DNA of 64,000 nucleotides from Pseudalkalibacillus sp051842935 (GTDB lineage Bacteria > Bacillota > Bacilli > Bacillales > Fictibacillaceae), in contig NZ_JBPXRR010000002.1 of NCBI RefSeq assembly GCF_051842935.1, positions 169,708-233,707 of the forward strand, read 5' to 3'. The first letter of the stretch is position 1; every line of letters begins with the position of its first letter. Shown piece by piece: positions 32,726 to 41,236 of the stretch. The position numbers and the translations under genes are program-made. A model generated the notes under the pieces. The model ran no database searches. It saw only the letters and a program-made list of their open reading frames with translations, and was not told the origin of the DNA.

Positions 32726-34234
32726 TTAAACTTCGTCGACAACTTCGTCAAATTCGTTTTCGATTGTTTCTTTTGGTCCTTTACCCATCATACTTACGAC
32801 CAAGATTGCAATAGTCGCAAGGATGAATCCTGGTACGATTTCGTAAAGGCTGAATGGAATGACTGCTGCAGATTGCTCTGCTCCTTCAGGTGGAGTAGAT
32901 AGCATTTTCCAAACAACAACTGTTACAGCACCAGTAATGATACCAGCAAGCGCACCGTTACGCGTCATGCGCTTCCAGAATAGTGACAAGATGACAACAG
33001 GTCCGAATGCGGCACCGAATCCTGCCCAAGCATAACTAACAAGTGTCAATACTTTACTGTTCGGGTCGGATGCGATGAAGATTGCAATCAATGCAATTCC
33101 AAGTACGGCGAAACGGCCAATCCAAACGAGTTCTTTCTCGCTTGCATCTTTACGTAGGATCGCTTTGTAAAAGTCTTCTGCAAGAGCACTTGATGAAACA
33201 AGTAGCTGAGAGTCGACTGTACTCATGATCGCCGCTAGGATCGCTGCAAGTAAGATTCCAGATACCCAAGGGTTGAACAATACTTGCGTGAACAAGATGA
33301 ATACTGTTTCAGCGTCTGCACCTTCAAGTGGGCTATCAGCAAAGTATGCGATACCCGCTAGACCAGTGAAGATGGCACCGAATAGTGAAATAACCATCCA
33401 ACCGATTCCGATTACACGAGCTTTCGGAATGTCTTCTGGTGATCTTACCGCCATAAAACGAGTAAGGATGTGCGGTTGTCCAAAGTAACCCAGACCCCAG
33501 GCAAGTGATGACACGATTGCGAAGAATCCTGCTGCACCACCCATACCTGCCATGATGTCTACATATGCAGGGTCCATGTTACCGACCTGGTTGATCGTTT
33601 CATTCCAACCACCAAGTTCGTTAATGGCAACAATCGGTACGATGATCAATGCTAAGAACATCAAGATTCCTTGAATGAAGTCTGTCCAACTTACTGCGAG
33701 GAATCCTCCCAAGAACGTGTAAGAGATGATGACGATTGCACCAATCCAAAGTGCTGACGTATATGTCATATCAAATGAAGATTGGAATAGTTTCGCTCCT
33801 CCTACAAGTCCTGAAGCCGTATATACGGTAAAGAAGAATAGGATTACGATTGCTGAGATAACACGTAAAATTTTCGAGTTGTCACGGAAACGGTTCTCAA
33901 AGTAGTCCGGAATCGTGATGGAATCCTTTGAAACTTCCGTGTACGTACGAAGACGTTTCGCAACAAACTGCCAGTTCAAGTAAGCACCGACAGATAGACC
34001 GATTCCGATCCATGCTGCGCTCATTCCGCTTGCGTACATTGCACCTGGCAAACCGAGTAAGAGCCAGCCACTCATATCCGAGGCACCGGCACTGAGTGCT
34101 GCAACTCCCGGAGTCAGGCTTCTTCCACCAAGGACATAATCAGATAAGTTACTTGTTAGACGATAGGAAATGATTCCGATCGTCAACATGACGACTAGAT
34201 AGATTATAAACGTTGTTAACGTAGGTAAATCCAT
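32726..34234 (-). CDS. putP: Sodium/proline symporter (PutP/OpuE type)
   Basis: 502 residues with about 13 transmembrane segments of the sodium:solute symporter family. SAGASDMSGWLLLGLPGA (TM2, sodium-site region), VTPG.. GYFGQPHILTRFMA and SAL AEDFYK motifs match PutP-type proline carriers (the family includes OpuE, the osmoregulated proline carrier of B. subtilis). Either catabolic uptake or osmotic use is possible; the P5C dehydrogenase gene 1.4 kb away favours proline use for nutrition. ATG 34234, 4 bases after a 37-residue membrane peptide that appears to belong to the same unit. Confidence 0.9.
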   Translation of the reverse strand: MDLPTLTTFIIYLVVMLTIGIISYRLTSNLSDYVLGGRSLTPGVAALSAGASDMSGWLLLGLPGAMYASGMSAAWIGIGLSVGAYLNWQFVAKRLRTYTEVSKDSITIPDYFENRFRDNSKILRVISAIVILFFFTVYTASGLVGGAKLFQSSFDMTYTSALWIGAIVIISYTFLGGFLAVSWTDFIQGILMFLALIIVPIVAINELGGWNETINQVGNMDPAYVDIMAGMGGAAGFFAIVSSLAWGLGYFGQPHILTRFMAVRSPEDIPKARVIGIGWMVISLFGAIFTGLAGIAYFADSPLEGADAETVFILFTQVLFNPWVSGILLAAILAAIMSTVDSQLLVSSSALAEDFYKAILRKDASEKELVWIGRFAVLGIALIAIFIASDPNSKVLTLVSYAWAGFGAAFGPVVILSLFWKRMTRNGALAGIITGAVTVVVWKMLSTPPEGAEQSAAVIPFSLYEIVPGFILATIAILVVSMMGKGPKETIENEFDEVVDEV

Positions 34235-34237
34235 GAA

Positions 34238-34351
34238 TTAATTCTCTCCCTTCGATTCTACGAAATATGAAATGACTGATAGTATGACGACTAATGGCAT
34301 GGGTACGAGTAACCAAAACCAAGTTGCTGCTGATAGACTGAATTCTTCCAC
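34238..34351 (-). CDS. Symporter small accessory protein (37 residues)
   Basis: A tiny single-helix membrane protein (VEEFSLSAATWFWLLVPMP then a hydrophobic stretch, ending ESKGEN). GTG 34351 has AGGAGGTG 7 bases upstream, far better than any upstream start. Its stop lies 4 bases before the putP start codon, so translation is coupled. Its size, single helix and position match the short accessory peptides that precede sodium/solute symporter genes in Firmicutes. Assignment is by context; it is not universally annotated and is easily missed because of its length. Confidence 0.6.
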   Translation of the reverse strand: MEEFSLSAATWFWLLVPMPLVVILSVISYFVESKGEN

Positions 34352-34770
34352 GAGAGCACCTCCTGTACGTTTATATACAATCATTATGCAAAATGAAAAC
34401 TTCCTCGCGATCCGCGATATTCCGCACTTGTTGTCACCATTAAAAACCATAACATAATATAATGTTAAGAACATTGTGATAATTATTAAATTACAAGTCG
34501 GATGTATATTTATTCAATTTAAATGGAAATGAAAGCCTTTTCTCGGGAATAATATAATATCTATTCAAAAAAATTTATGAAGATTAATTTAAGGATTTAT
34601 TTACCAATTATCGTGATTTACAACATGTCATCCCTCCTATATTTTGCCCTAAACGTGAAAATTATTATGCAATAACACCTGCCGAAAGGCCTATTTTTAG
34701 CCGCTATACTTTTATATACCCACAAAAGCAAAATGAAACCCATTCATTTGGAAACTCCGAGAAGCGAGCA
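34352..34770. other. Promoter region of putP, AT-rich
   Basis: About 420 AT-rich bases upstream of the symporter unit. It surely holds its promoter, and several TATAAT-like boxes (for example TATAATGTTAAG near 34458) are present, but I cannot fix one confidently; no riboswitch or repeat is seen before the palindrome that starts at 34771. Confidence 0.4.
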
Positions 34771-34829
34771 GTGCCAGGTACCAAAATGAACCCGTTGGCC
34801 CCCAACGGTTCTTTATTGGTACCTGGCAC
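34771..34829. repeat. Palindromic repeat family A, copy 5
   Basis: GTGCCAGGTACCAA pairs with TTGGTACCTGGCAC; an inner hairpin CCCGTTGG-CCC-CCAACGG lies in the loop. A degenerate sixth unit, GCGTACCTGGTACGC, follows at 34865. Confidence 0.82.
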
Positions 34830-34897
34830 AGTTTTGCATCCTTACTCCTGCAAGGCTTCCCTGAGCGTACCTGGTACGCCCAAAGGGATGTCCAATC

Positions 34898-34924
34898 AAA
34901 AAACACCGCTGATCAGCGGTGTTT
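34898..34924 (-). terminator. Terminator of the DUF2306-like gene
   Basis: Minus strand AAACACCGCT-GATC-AGCGGTGTTT followed by a run of T, 40 bases past the stop of the neighbouring gene. Confidence 0.8.
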
Positions 34925-34963
34925 CTCATTTTAGTAGATGCATGTTTTATTCATTTCCCACAT

Positions 34964-35449
34964 TTAAGAAGCTGTAGGAAGCTTCCGTTTCTTTGTACGT
35001 ACATACTTTTTGGTCACTCGTGCAATCATCGGTGTTCCGATGATTGTAGGTAGGAACCAGAATAGGAGTACTGGTAGTTCATTCAGCACGGGAACCTTTT
35101 CAATGTTGACGACGATGGTCGCCGTTATGATACCTATGTAGGAGCCGAGCATGCCACCGATATGCAATCGCATCCAATTTTTCCACATCCGTTTTCGAGC
35201 AAGATAACCGATGAGTGCTAGCCCATAGGAAAACAGTGCGATGTAAAACAGATACGCGCTTTCATTCCAATTCCAGATTGACATGACGACTGCGGTGATA
35301 AATACCAACACATACGAACCGTGATAGACTTCCCCCAATAACGTATGCTTTCCCTTTCGTTTACGGGCTCGTGCTGCCAGCGCTCCGACAATGATACAGA
35401 TCATCCCCGTAATGATATGTACAATCAAAAAATACTCCATCAACCTCAC
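34964..35449 (-). CDS. DUF2306-like membrane protein
   Basis: 161 residues, four to five membrane segments (about 5-25, 45-62, 65-85, 95-115, 125-140). Conserved His residues near the membrane edges (HIITGM, HTLLGEVYHGSYV, RLHIGGMLGSY) are the pattern of DUF2306/YoaI-type proteins, which resemble heme-binding four-helix membrane domains. Start GTG 35449 or ATG 35440 (MEYFLIVH); both have only modest sites. Function unknown. Single gene with its own terminator. Confidence 0.65.
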   Translation of the reverse strand: MRLMEYFLIVHIITGMICIIVGALAARARKRKGKHTLLGEVYHGSYVLVFITAVVMSIWNWNESAYLFYIALFSYGLALIGYLARKRMWKNWMRLHIGGMLGSYIGIITATIVVNIEKVPVLNELPVLLFWFLPTIIGTPMIARVTKKYVRTKKRKLPTAS

Positions 35450-35567
35450 AACCCCTACTCTTTGTAAATATGGAACGTTTTTACATTACCATACATTAGG
35501 AGCTGTGAGACCCTCAAAACAGAATTTCACATAAAAAAGCCGAGGACGACCAAAACCTACCTAATAT

Positions 35568-35596
35568 AAAAAACCCCCTCAACAAGTGAGGGGGTT
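35568..35596 (-). terminator. Rho-independent terminator of pruA
   Basis: AACCCCCTC-ACTTGTTG-AGGGGGTT hairpin (minus strand) followed by TTTTATATT, 20 bases after the stop of the dehydrogenase gene. Confidence 0.88.
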
Positions 35597-35617
35597 CCGC
35601 ATGTAAATCTATTCTTC

Positions 35618-37168
35618 TTACAATCCTTCAGACGTTGTCTTCGGTTGCATGTGTTGTACCAGGTAGTCTGGTCCTCCAGCTTTGGAGTCTGTACCGGACA
35701 TGTTGAATCCACCGAATGGTTGGTATCCAACGATTGCACCTGTACAACCGCGGTTGAAGTAAAGGTTCCCAACATGGAAGTCTTCCTTCGCACGCTTGAT
35801 CTTCTCACGGTCGTTCGTAAGAAGGGCACCTGTCAAACCGTACTCCGTGTTGTTTGCAATCTCAAGCAGGTGATCGAAGTCACGTGCTTTACTGAATGCT
35901 ACAACTGGTCCGAAGATTTCTTCTTGCATGATGCGAGCTTTTGGATCTAGATCAGCAAAGATTGTTGGTTGGATGAAGTAACCTTTAGAGTCATCACCTT
36001 CACCACCAGCCATCAAGCGGCCTTCTTCTTTACCAACTTCGATATAGTCCATGATCTTGTCATATGCGCCTTTATCAATAACTGGTCCCATGTACGTGTT
36101 GTGGTCCATCGGGTTACCAGTAACGAGTTCTTTCGTCAATTTTACTGCGCGTTCCAATACTTCATCATAGATGTCTTGGTGGACGACTGCACGGGAACCA
36201 GCAGAACACTTCTGTCCAGCGAATCCGAATGCAGAGTATACGATTGATTGAGCAGCTAGATCAAGGTCAGCGTCAGCATCGACACATACTGTATCTTTTC
36301 CGCCCATCTCAACGATGACACGCTTCAACCATTTCTGGCCGTCTTGGATTTTCGCAGCGCGTTCCCAAATACGTGTACCGATGTCACGTGAACCTGTAAA
36401 GCTGACAAAACGTGTACGAGGGTGATCGACTAGATAGTCTCCCACTTCAGAACCGCTACCAGGCAAGTAGTTCAATACGCCTGCTGGCGTTCCAGCTTTC
36501 AACATCACGTCAGCAAACCAAGCTGCAACGACTGGTGTCGCACTTGCTGGCTTCAGGATGACAGTGTTACCCGTTACGATCGGTGCAACAGTTGTTCCAG
36601 CCATGATCGCAAATGGGAAGTTCCAAGGAGAAATCGTGATCCCTACTCCAAGTGGAATGTACTTGTATTGGTTGTGCTCAATTGGACGACTTTGGATCTG
36701 TTTACCGTCTTTAATTTCGAGCATTTGACGTCCATAATACTCTAGGAAGTCGATTGCTTCGGCTGTATCAGCGTCTGCTTCCTTCCACGGCTTACCTGCT
36801 TCTTTTACCAACAAAGCAGAGAATTCATGCTTACGGCGGCGAATTTCTGCAGCAGCACGGAATAGTACGTTTGCGCGCTCCTCAGGATCTACCTTGCGCC
36901 AAGTTTCAAAAGCTTTGTCCGCAGATTGCATTGCTTTTTCAGCAAGCTCCTGGTTCGCTTTGGAAACACGACCGATGACCTCTTCTTTATTTGCTGGATT
37001 GTAAGACACAATCTTCTCATCCGTAGAGACATATTCTCCGTTGATGATTAGGTCATAGTCTTTACCTAATAGTTCTTTCTCGACTTTTTTCAAAGCTTCT
37101 TCAAAAGCTTCACGATTTTCCTTAACGGAAAAATCGGTAAATGGCTCGTGTTTGTAAGGTACTACCAT
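35618..37168 (-). CDS. pruA: L-glutamate gamma-semialdehyde (P5C) dehydrogenase
   Basis: 516 residues, the size of B. subtilis RocA and PutC. It oxidises glutamate-gamma-semialdehyde (from proline or ornithine) to glutamate with NAD. Catalytic Cys in FGFAGQKCSAGSR and the general base Glu in VIVEMGGKD; SPWNFPFAIMAG and SFTGSRDIGTRIW are nucleotide-binding landmarks. I start at ATG 37168 after GGAGGGG; a longer frame adds an unrelated leader. With putP nearby it suggests a proline catabolic set; proline dehydrogenase (putB) is not within the window. Confidence 0.93.
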   Translation of the reverse strand: MVVPYKHEPFTDFSVKENREAFEEALKKVEKELLGKDYDLIINGEYVSTDEKIVSYNPANKEEVIGRVSKANQELAEKAMQSADKAFETWRKVDPEERANVLFRAAAEIRRRKHEFSALLVKEAGKPWKEADADTAEAIDFLEYYGRQMLEIKDGKQIQSRPIEHNQYKYIPLGVGITISPWNFPFAIMAGTTVAPIVTGNTVILKPASATPVVAAWFADVMLKAGTPAGVLNYLPGSGSEVGDYLVDHPRTRFVSFTGSRDIGTRIWERAAKIQDGQKWLKRVIVEMGGKDTVCVDADADLDLAAQSIVYSAFGFAGQKCSAGSRAVVHQDIYDEVLERAVKLTKELVTGNPMDHNTYMGPVIDKGAYDKIMDYIEVGKEEGRLMAGGEGDDSKGYFIQPTIFADLDPKARIMQEEIFGPVVAFSKARDFDHLLEIANNTEYGLTGALLTNDREKIKRAKEDFHVGNLYFNRGCTGAIVGYQPFGGFNMSGTDSKAGGPDYLVQHMQPKTTSEGL

Positions 37169-37425
37169 AAGATGAACCCCTCCAATTTCCCAATAGAGTA
37201 GTATTGAAAACGCATACATAGTTTTCAATTACAACCTCATTCTACCCTATTAAATCTCCGCTTTCAAACATTGAGGAATAGTCAGAATATTTTATTTAGC
37301 CTAGCCTAATATTTCTTCATTTTTCTCGTAAAATCTCCCGTTTTCACACTTTCACAAATGATGTTCCAAACAAAGGAAATTCGGGAATACAAAAACGTAC
37401 AAGAATTCTTGCAAGGAGGGTCACC

Positions 37426-37710
37426 ATGTCTGATGTCGACATCCTCATACCTGGCTATATCATTACATTTCTACTCATTTTCGCTCTTACACTCTTCTAT
37501 GTGATCAAAAAACCCTATGTGTCGGTTCTCTTGATTCTGACCCTATTCGTTGTAGAAGAAGGCATCGTCACTGCGGTTTTCTTCAAGCTCGCCTTCCCGA
37601 TCGGCAGCGGTATATTCGCGATCGCCTGGACTTACATCGGCTTGATCGGTATCGTAGTCGGCGTCATCATCCTATTGATTACGCTTTTGGTCAAAAGAAA
37701 AAATCCCTGA
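37426..37710 (+). CDS. Small three-helix membrane protein
   Basis: 94 residues with three transmembrane segments (about 8-25, 32-58, 62-88) and a basic tail KRKNP. ATG 37426 follows AAGGAGGG by 6 bases. Divergent from pruA, convergent with camS; no family recognised. Confidence 0.6.
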   Translation: MSDVDILIPGYIITFLLIFALTLFYVIKKPYVSVLLILTLFVVEEGIVTAVFFKLAFPIGSGIFAIAWTYIGLIGIVVGVIILLITLLVKRKNP

Positions 37711-37731
37711 ACCGCTATCGAACGGTTCAAG
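37697..37731 (-). terminator. Rho-independent terminator of camS
   Basis: Minus strand CCTTGAACCG-TTCGATAG-CGGTTCAGGG followed by ATTTTTT; it overlaps the 3' end of the convergent small membrane protein gene. Confidence 0.82.
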
Positions 37732-37743
37732 GATTCAATGAAA

Positions 37744-38943
37744 TCAATAAATATGGACGACGGAGTCATCTTTCGATGGATCCGACACGATGAGGCTTTC
37801 CTGCTCATCGAGTGACGACTTGATGTTCACTTCGACAATCTCATCAGGGAAGTATTGCTTCACAAGATAATTTACATACTGCGTGAAGGATATAACCTCA
37901 GATTTCCCTTTGAACTGCATCGGAATTTCGATCGTCAGTTTCGAGATCTGGTCGTTTCGGTACAACGCTTCGCCGATTACACCGATATAGTTCGGGAAGT
38001 ACTCTTTAATTTTACCTTCAAACTGGACGAACCGGTTGAAGTCCTCTCGATGATCTTCTTCCGCTTTGCCAGATGGGAAGAAGTAATACTTCTCATCGAC
38101 GTCTTCCCAGTCCACTTTCGTCGAGCCGCCTTTCACGACAGCTTTTCCAAAGTAGTTCCCCGGTACGACTGAACCGTGCTCTTCCTCATAAAACAGGGAG
38201 ATGACAATCGGTACATCCTGAAGTTCCGGATGCTGACGAAGCCTATTTACGACTTCCTGACCGGTTTTCGCCGCATACTTCTTCACGTCGTCCGCATCGA
38301 GTTTCTTGTCTCCCTTATGGATAAGGCCTTTCTCATCACGGACGGTGTAATAGTAAGTCGAGTTGAATGCCAACGCTAGCGATATGCCGCCCAGCTTGAC
38401 GCTGTCTTTTCCACTGTCCTTAAGGTAGTTCTGCTCAAGGATATAAGAAAGGATCTTCGGATTGTTGCTGTGCATTTCTTTCTTTTGATCGACGCCGGCT
38501 TTTTCATACACCTCTTGGTCAAAGCCTGGGTTCAAGCCTTTTTGGATCAGGCCGGATCTTGCTTTCCCTTCTTTTTCACTCGAGCGCTTCAACCAGTTCC
38601 GGATCGTCGTCTTATCGAGGTACTGTCCTTCCTGGAAGTAGTAATCGTCGATTGCAAACGTACCCTTCGATAGTCGCATCAATCCGGTTTCCATTTCATC
38701 GATATCGATTCGGTTGTCGACACCATAACCGATTTCTCCACGTGCTGCACCGGGCTCATAGTTTTTCAACGACTTATAATATTTATCATCAGTCGTATTG
38801 ATATTTTGAAGCGGAATCGCTTTTTCATTTTCGTTATCGCTTTCTTCTTCCACGACGGGATCTTTCTTCAAGTTGTCGAACGGAAGACAGCCAGACAAAA
38901 GGATTAAAGAGGCACTCAGAATTACGAATAGCTTTTTAAACAT
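37744..38943 (-). CDS. camS: CamS-family lipoprotein (YerH)
   Basis: 399 residues. Lipoprotein signal with lipobox LLSGC (Cys19), then an acidic linker and a globular CamS/'sex pheromone' domain (YEPGAARGEIGYGVDNRIDIDEMETG; ISLALAFNSTYYYTVRD). Members are the precursors of cAM373-like peptides in enterococci; in Bacillus (YerH) the function is unclear, the cleaved signal peptide being the only known bioactive part. Position after ligA is the same as in B. subtilis. Confidence 0.92.
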   Translation of the reverse strand: MFKKLFVILSASLILLSGCLPFDNLKKDPVVEEESDNENEKAIPLQNINTTDDKYYKSLKNYEPGAARGEIGYGVDNRIDIDEMETGLMRLSKGTFAIDDYYFQEGQYLDKTTIRNWLKRSSEKEGKARSGLIQKGLNPGFDQEVYEKAGVDQKKEMHSNNPKILSYILEQNYLKDSGKDSVKLGGISLALAFNSTYYYTVRDEKGLIHKGDKKLDADDVKKYAAKTGQEVVNRLRQHPELQDVPIVISLFYEEEHGSVVPGNYFGKAVVKGGSTKVDWEDVDEKYYFFPSGKAEEDHREDFNRFVQFEGKIKEYFPNYIGVIGEALYRNDQISKLTIEIPMQFKGKSEVISFTQYVNYLVKQYFPDEIVEVNIKSSLDEQESLIVSDPSKDDSVVHIY

Positions 38944-38962
38944 CCCCTAAACTGCACACTCC

Positions 38963-40969
38963 TTAGTTATTCAGCTTATTGATAAAAGTTTGTTCATCCC
39001 AGACGTCGATTCCGAGCTTCTCTGCCTTCGTAAGCTTCGAACCTGCGTCCTCTCCGACAATCAACAGGTCCGTGCTCTTGCTCACGCTGCCAGTCACTTT
39101 TCCACCAAGCCGTTCAATTTCTGCTTTCGCTTCGTTACGCGAGAGTTGATGCAGTTTTCCAGTCAGAACGATCGTCTTCCCGCTGAACGGGGAATCGATG
39201 TTTTCCGTTTCGCTGCGCTTCAACCCTTTATATTCCATATTGACGCCTACACGTCGCAAGTGATCCAATAAATCATCCACTTCAGGTTTTTCAAAATAGA
39301 GAACAACCGAATCCGCCATGATGTCACCGAATTCATGGATCGACGTGATGTCTTCACGAGTGGCTTTTTGCAAGTTTTCCATCGTTTCGAAGTGTTCTGC
39401 GAGCGTACGAGCCGCTTTCGCACCGACATTTCGAATCCCGAGTCCGAACAATAGCTTCTCGAGCGAGTTGTCTTTAGATGCATCAATTGCTGACAGCAAG
39501 TTATCAACGGATTTCTCACCCATCCGCTCAAGCTGGAGGAGTTCCTCCCGTTTCAACTCGTACAAGTCTGCAACATCCTCAATCAATTTTTCATTAAAAA
39601 GCTGGGTGATGACCTTCTCACCGAGGCCGTCAATGTTCATCGCATTCCTCGATACGAAGTGAATCAACCCTTCACGAATCTGAGCCGGACATTGCGGATT
39701 GATACAACGCAATGCAACTTCGTCTTCAATGCGGACTAGCTCGCTTTCACACTCCGGACAGTGCGTCGGCATGTGGAAGTCCTTTTCGTCACCTGTACGC
39801 TTCTCTTCAATGACGTTGACGACTTCCGGTATGATGTCGCCTGCTTTTTTGACAATGACATAGTCACCGATCTTGATGTCCTTCTCGCGGATCAAGTCTT
39901 CATTATGAAGCGACGCACGCTTGACAGTCGTTCCAGCCACTTGGACTGGCTCGAGAATTGCCGTCGGTGTCACGACTCCTGTACGTCCAACTGTCAGCTC
40001 GATGTCCTCAAGTCTCGTTACCACTTCTTCAGCAGGGAACTTGTACGCGACAGCCCAGCGCGGACTCTTCACGGTAGTTCCAAGCTCATCCTGTTGATCG
40101 AGTGAATCTACTTTAATGACGATGCCATCGATCTCATAGTTCAAGTCAGGTCGCTTTTCTACCCAGCCGTTCACATATTCGATCACGTCTTCAATCGTGT
40201 CACACCGTTTCCATTCCGGGTTCGTCTTGAAGCCGAGCTTGCTCAAGTAATCCAGGCTCTCGCTGTGGGATTCGATGTTCACGCCTTCATATTGACCGGC
40301 ACCATAGACAAAAATGTCGAGGTTACGGCTCGCGGCGATTTTCGGATCCAGCTGACGCAATGAACCAGCGGCTGCGTTCCGAGGGTTTGCGAACAGCTCG
40401 ACACCTTCTTCTTCACGGGCTTCATTCAGCTTTGTGAAAGACCTTTTCGGCATGAACGCCTCGCCACGGACTTCCAGCGTCGCTTCTTCTTTCAAACGGA
40501 GCGGAATAGAACGGATCGTCTTTAAATTATTCGTGATGTCTTCCCCTATTGTACCGTCGCCTCGGGTCGCCCCACGCGCAAAACGCCCGTTATCATAGAG
40601 AAGCGAAACAGCTAGACCGTCGATCTTCAATTCACACACGTATCGGACTTGGCCCCCGACCCCTTCACGCACACGACGATCGAAGTCACGAAGGTCCTGC
40701 TCGTTGAAGGCATTTCCGAGACTGAGCATCGGTGTACGGTGCTCGACCTTCTGAAACCCTTCGAGCGGCTCTCCACCGACACGTTGTGTGGGAGAATCCT
40801 CCTGACGCAGGTGCGGGTATTCTTGCTCGAGCTTCATGAGCTCATGGAGCTTCGCATCGTATTCCGCGTCGGGAACGGATGGTTTATCCAGTACGTGATA
40901 CTCATAATTATATTGATTGAGGACCGTGCTTAATTCCTCGATTTTGGTCTTCGCTTGTTCCTCCGTCAT
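38963..40969 (-). CDS. ligA: NAD-dependent DNA ligase
   Basis: 668 residues, as in B. subtilis. It seals nicks in replication and repair via ligase-adenylate. Domain order: Ia and adenylation domain with the active-site Lys in CELKIDGLAVSLLY (residue ~115), OB fold, Cys4 zinc finger CPECESEL...CINPQCPAQ, helix-hairpin-helix repeats (LLFGLGIRNVGAKAARTLAEHF), and a C-terminal BRCT domain (SGKTIVLTGKL). ATG 40969 follows AAAGAGGTAAAG; a GTG one codon upstream is less likely. In the conserved pcrB-pcrA-ligA-camS order, but separated from pcrA by a dispersed repeat. Confidence 0.97.
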   Translation of the reverse strand: MTEEQAKTKIEELSTVLNQYNYEYHVLDKPSVPDAEYDAKLHELMKLEQEYPHLRQEDSPTQRVGGEPLEGFQKVEHRTPMLSLGNAFNEQDLRDFDRRVREGVGGQVRYVCELKIDGLAVSLLYDNGRFARGATRGDGTIGEDITNNLKTIRSIPLRLKEEATLEVRGEAFMPKRSFTKLNEAREEEGVELFANPRNAAAGSLRQLDPKIAASRNLDIFVYGAGQYEGVNIESHSESLDYLSKLGFKTNPEWKRCDTIEDVIEYVNGWVEKRPDLNYEIDGIVIKVDSLDQQDELGTTVKSPRWAVAYKFPAEEVVTRLEDIELTVGRTGVVTPTAILEPVQVAGTTVKRASLHNEDLIREKDIKIGDYVIVKKAGDIIPEVVNVIEEKRTGDEKDFHMPTHCPECESELVRIEDEVALRCINPQCPAQIREGLIHFVSRNAMNIDGLGEKVITQLFNEKLIEDVADLYELKREELLQLERMGEKSVDNLLSAIDASKDNSLEKLLFGLGIRNVGAKAARTLAEHFETMENLQKATREDITSIHEFGDIMADSVVLYFEKPEVDDLLDHLRRVGVNMEYKGLKRSETENIDSPFSGKTIVLTGKLHQLSRNEAKAEIERLGGKVTGSVSKSTDLLIVGEDAGSKLTKAEKLGIDVWDEQTFINKLNN

Positions 40970-41000
40970 CACTTTACCTCTTTCCTATATCAGATAAAAT

Positions 41001-41197
41001 TTCTTCGAAATACACTCCCTTTCCGCGGCCGAACCGCGAGCCTCACTTGCACAGGATGTGCTGGCTTCGACGTTCACCACAGGATGTGGTGGGTGTTAGT
41101 CGAAGAACCTTAGTGATGGTTGACCCGTATGTTCGCTGTGGGGTCTCGCCTGGCTCGCTATTCCCGCAGGAGTGTCGTGTATTATCTTCGAAATTTC
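41001..41197. repeat. Structured dispersed element family B, copy 1
   Basis: It begins near TTCTTCGAAATACACTCCCTTTCCGCGG and ends near GGAGTGTCGTGTATTATCTTCGAAA. In between are CCACAGGATGTGGTGG and a TTCGAC...GTCGAA stem, then GGTCTCGCCTGGCTCGC. Ends are inverted complements. It occupies the gap between pcrA and ligA. Confidence 0.8.
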
Positions 41198-41236
41198 AAA
41201 ATCATGAACAAAGCCAACAGTTCTCTTACTGTTAGA

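Noticed and set aside
34712..34906. A 64-residue minus-strand frame across the palindromic repeat
   Set aside because: Composed of the repeat and hairpins; no ribosome binding site.
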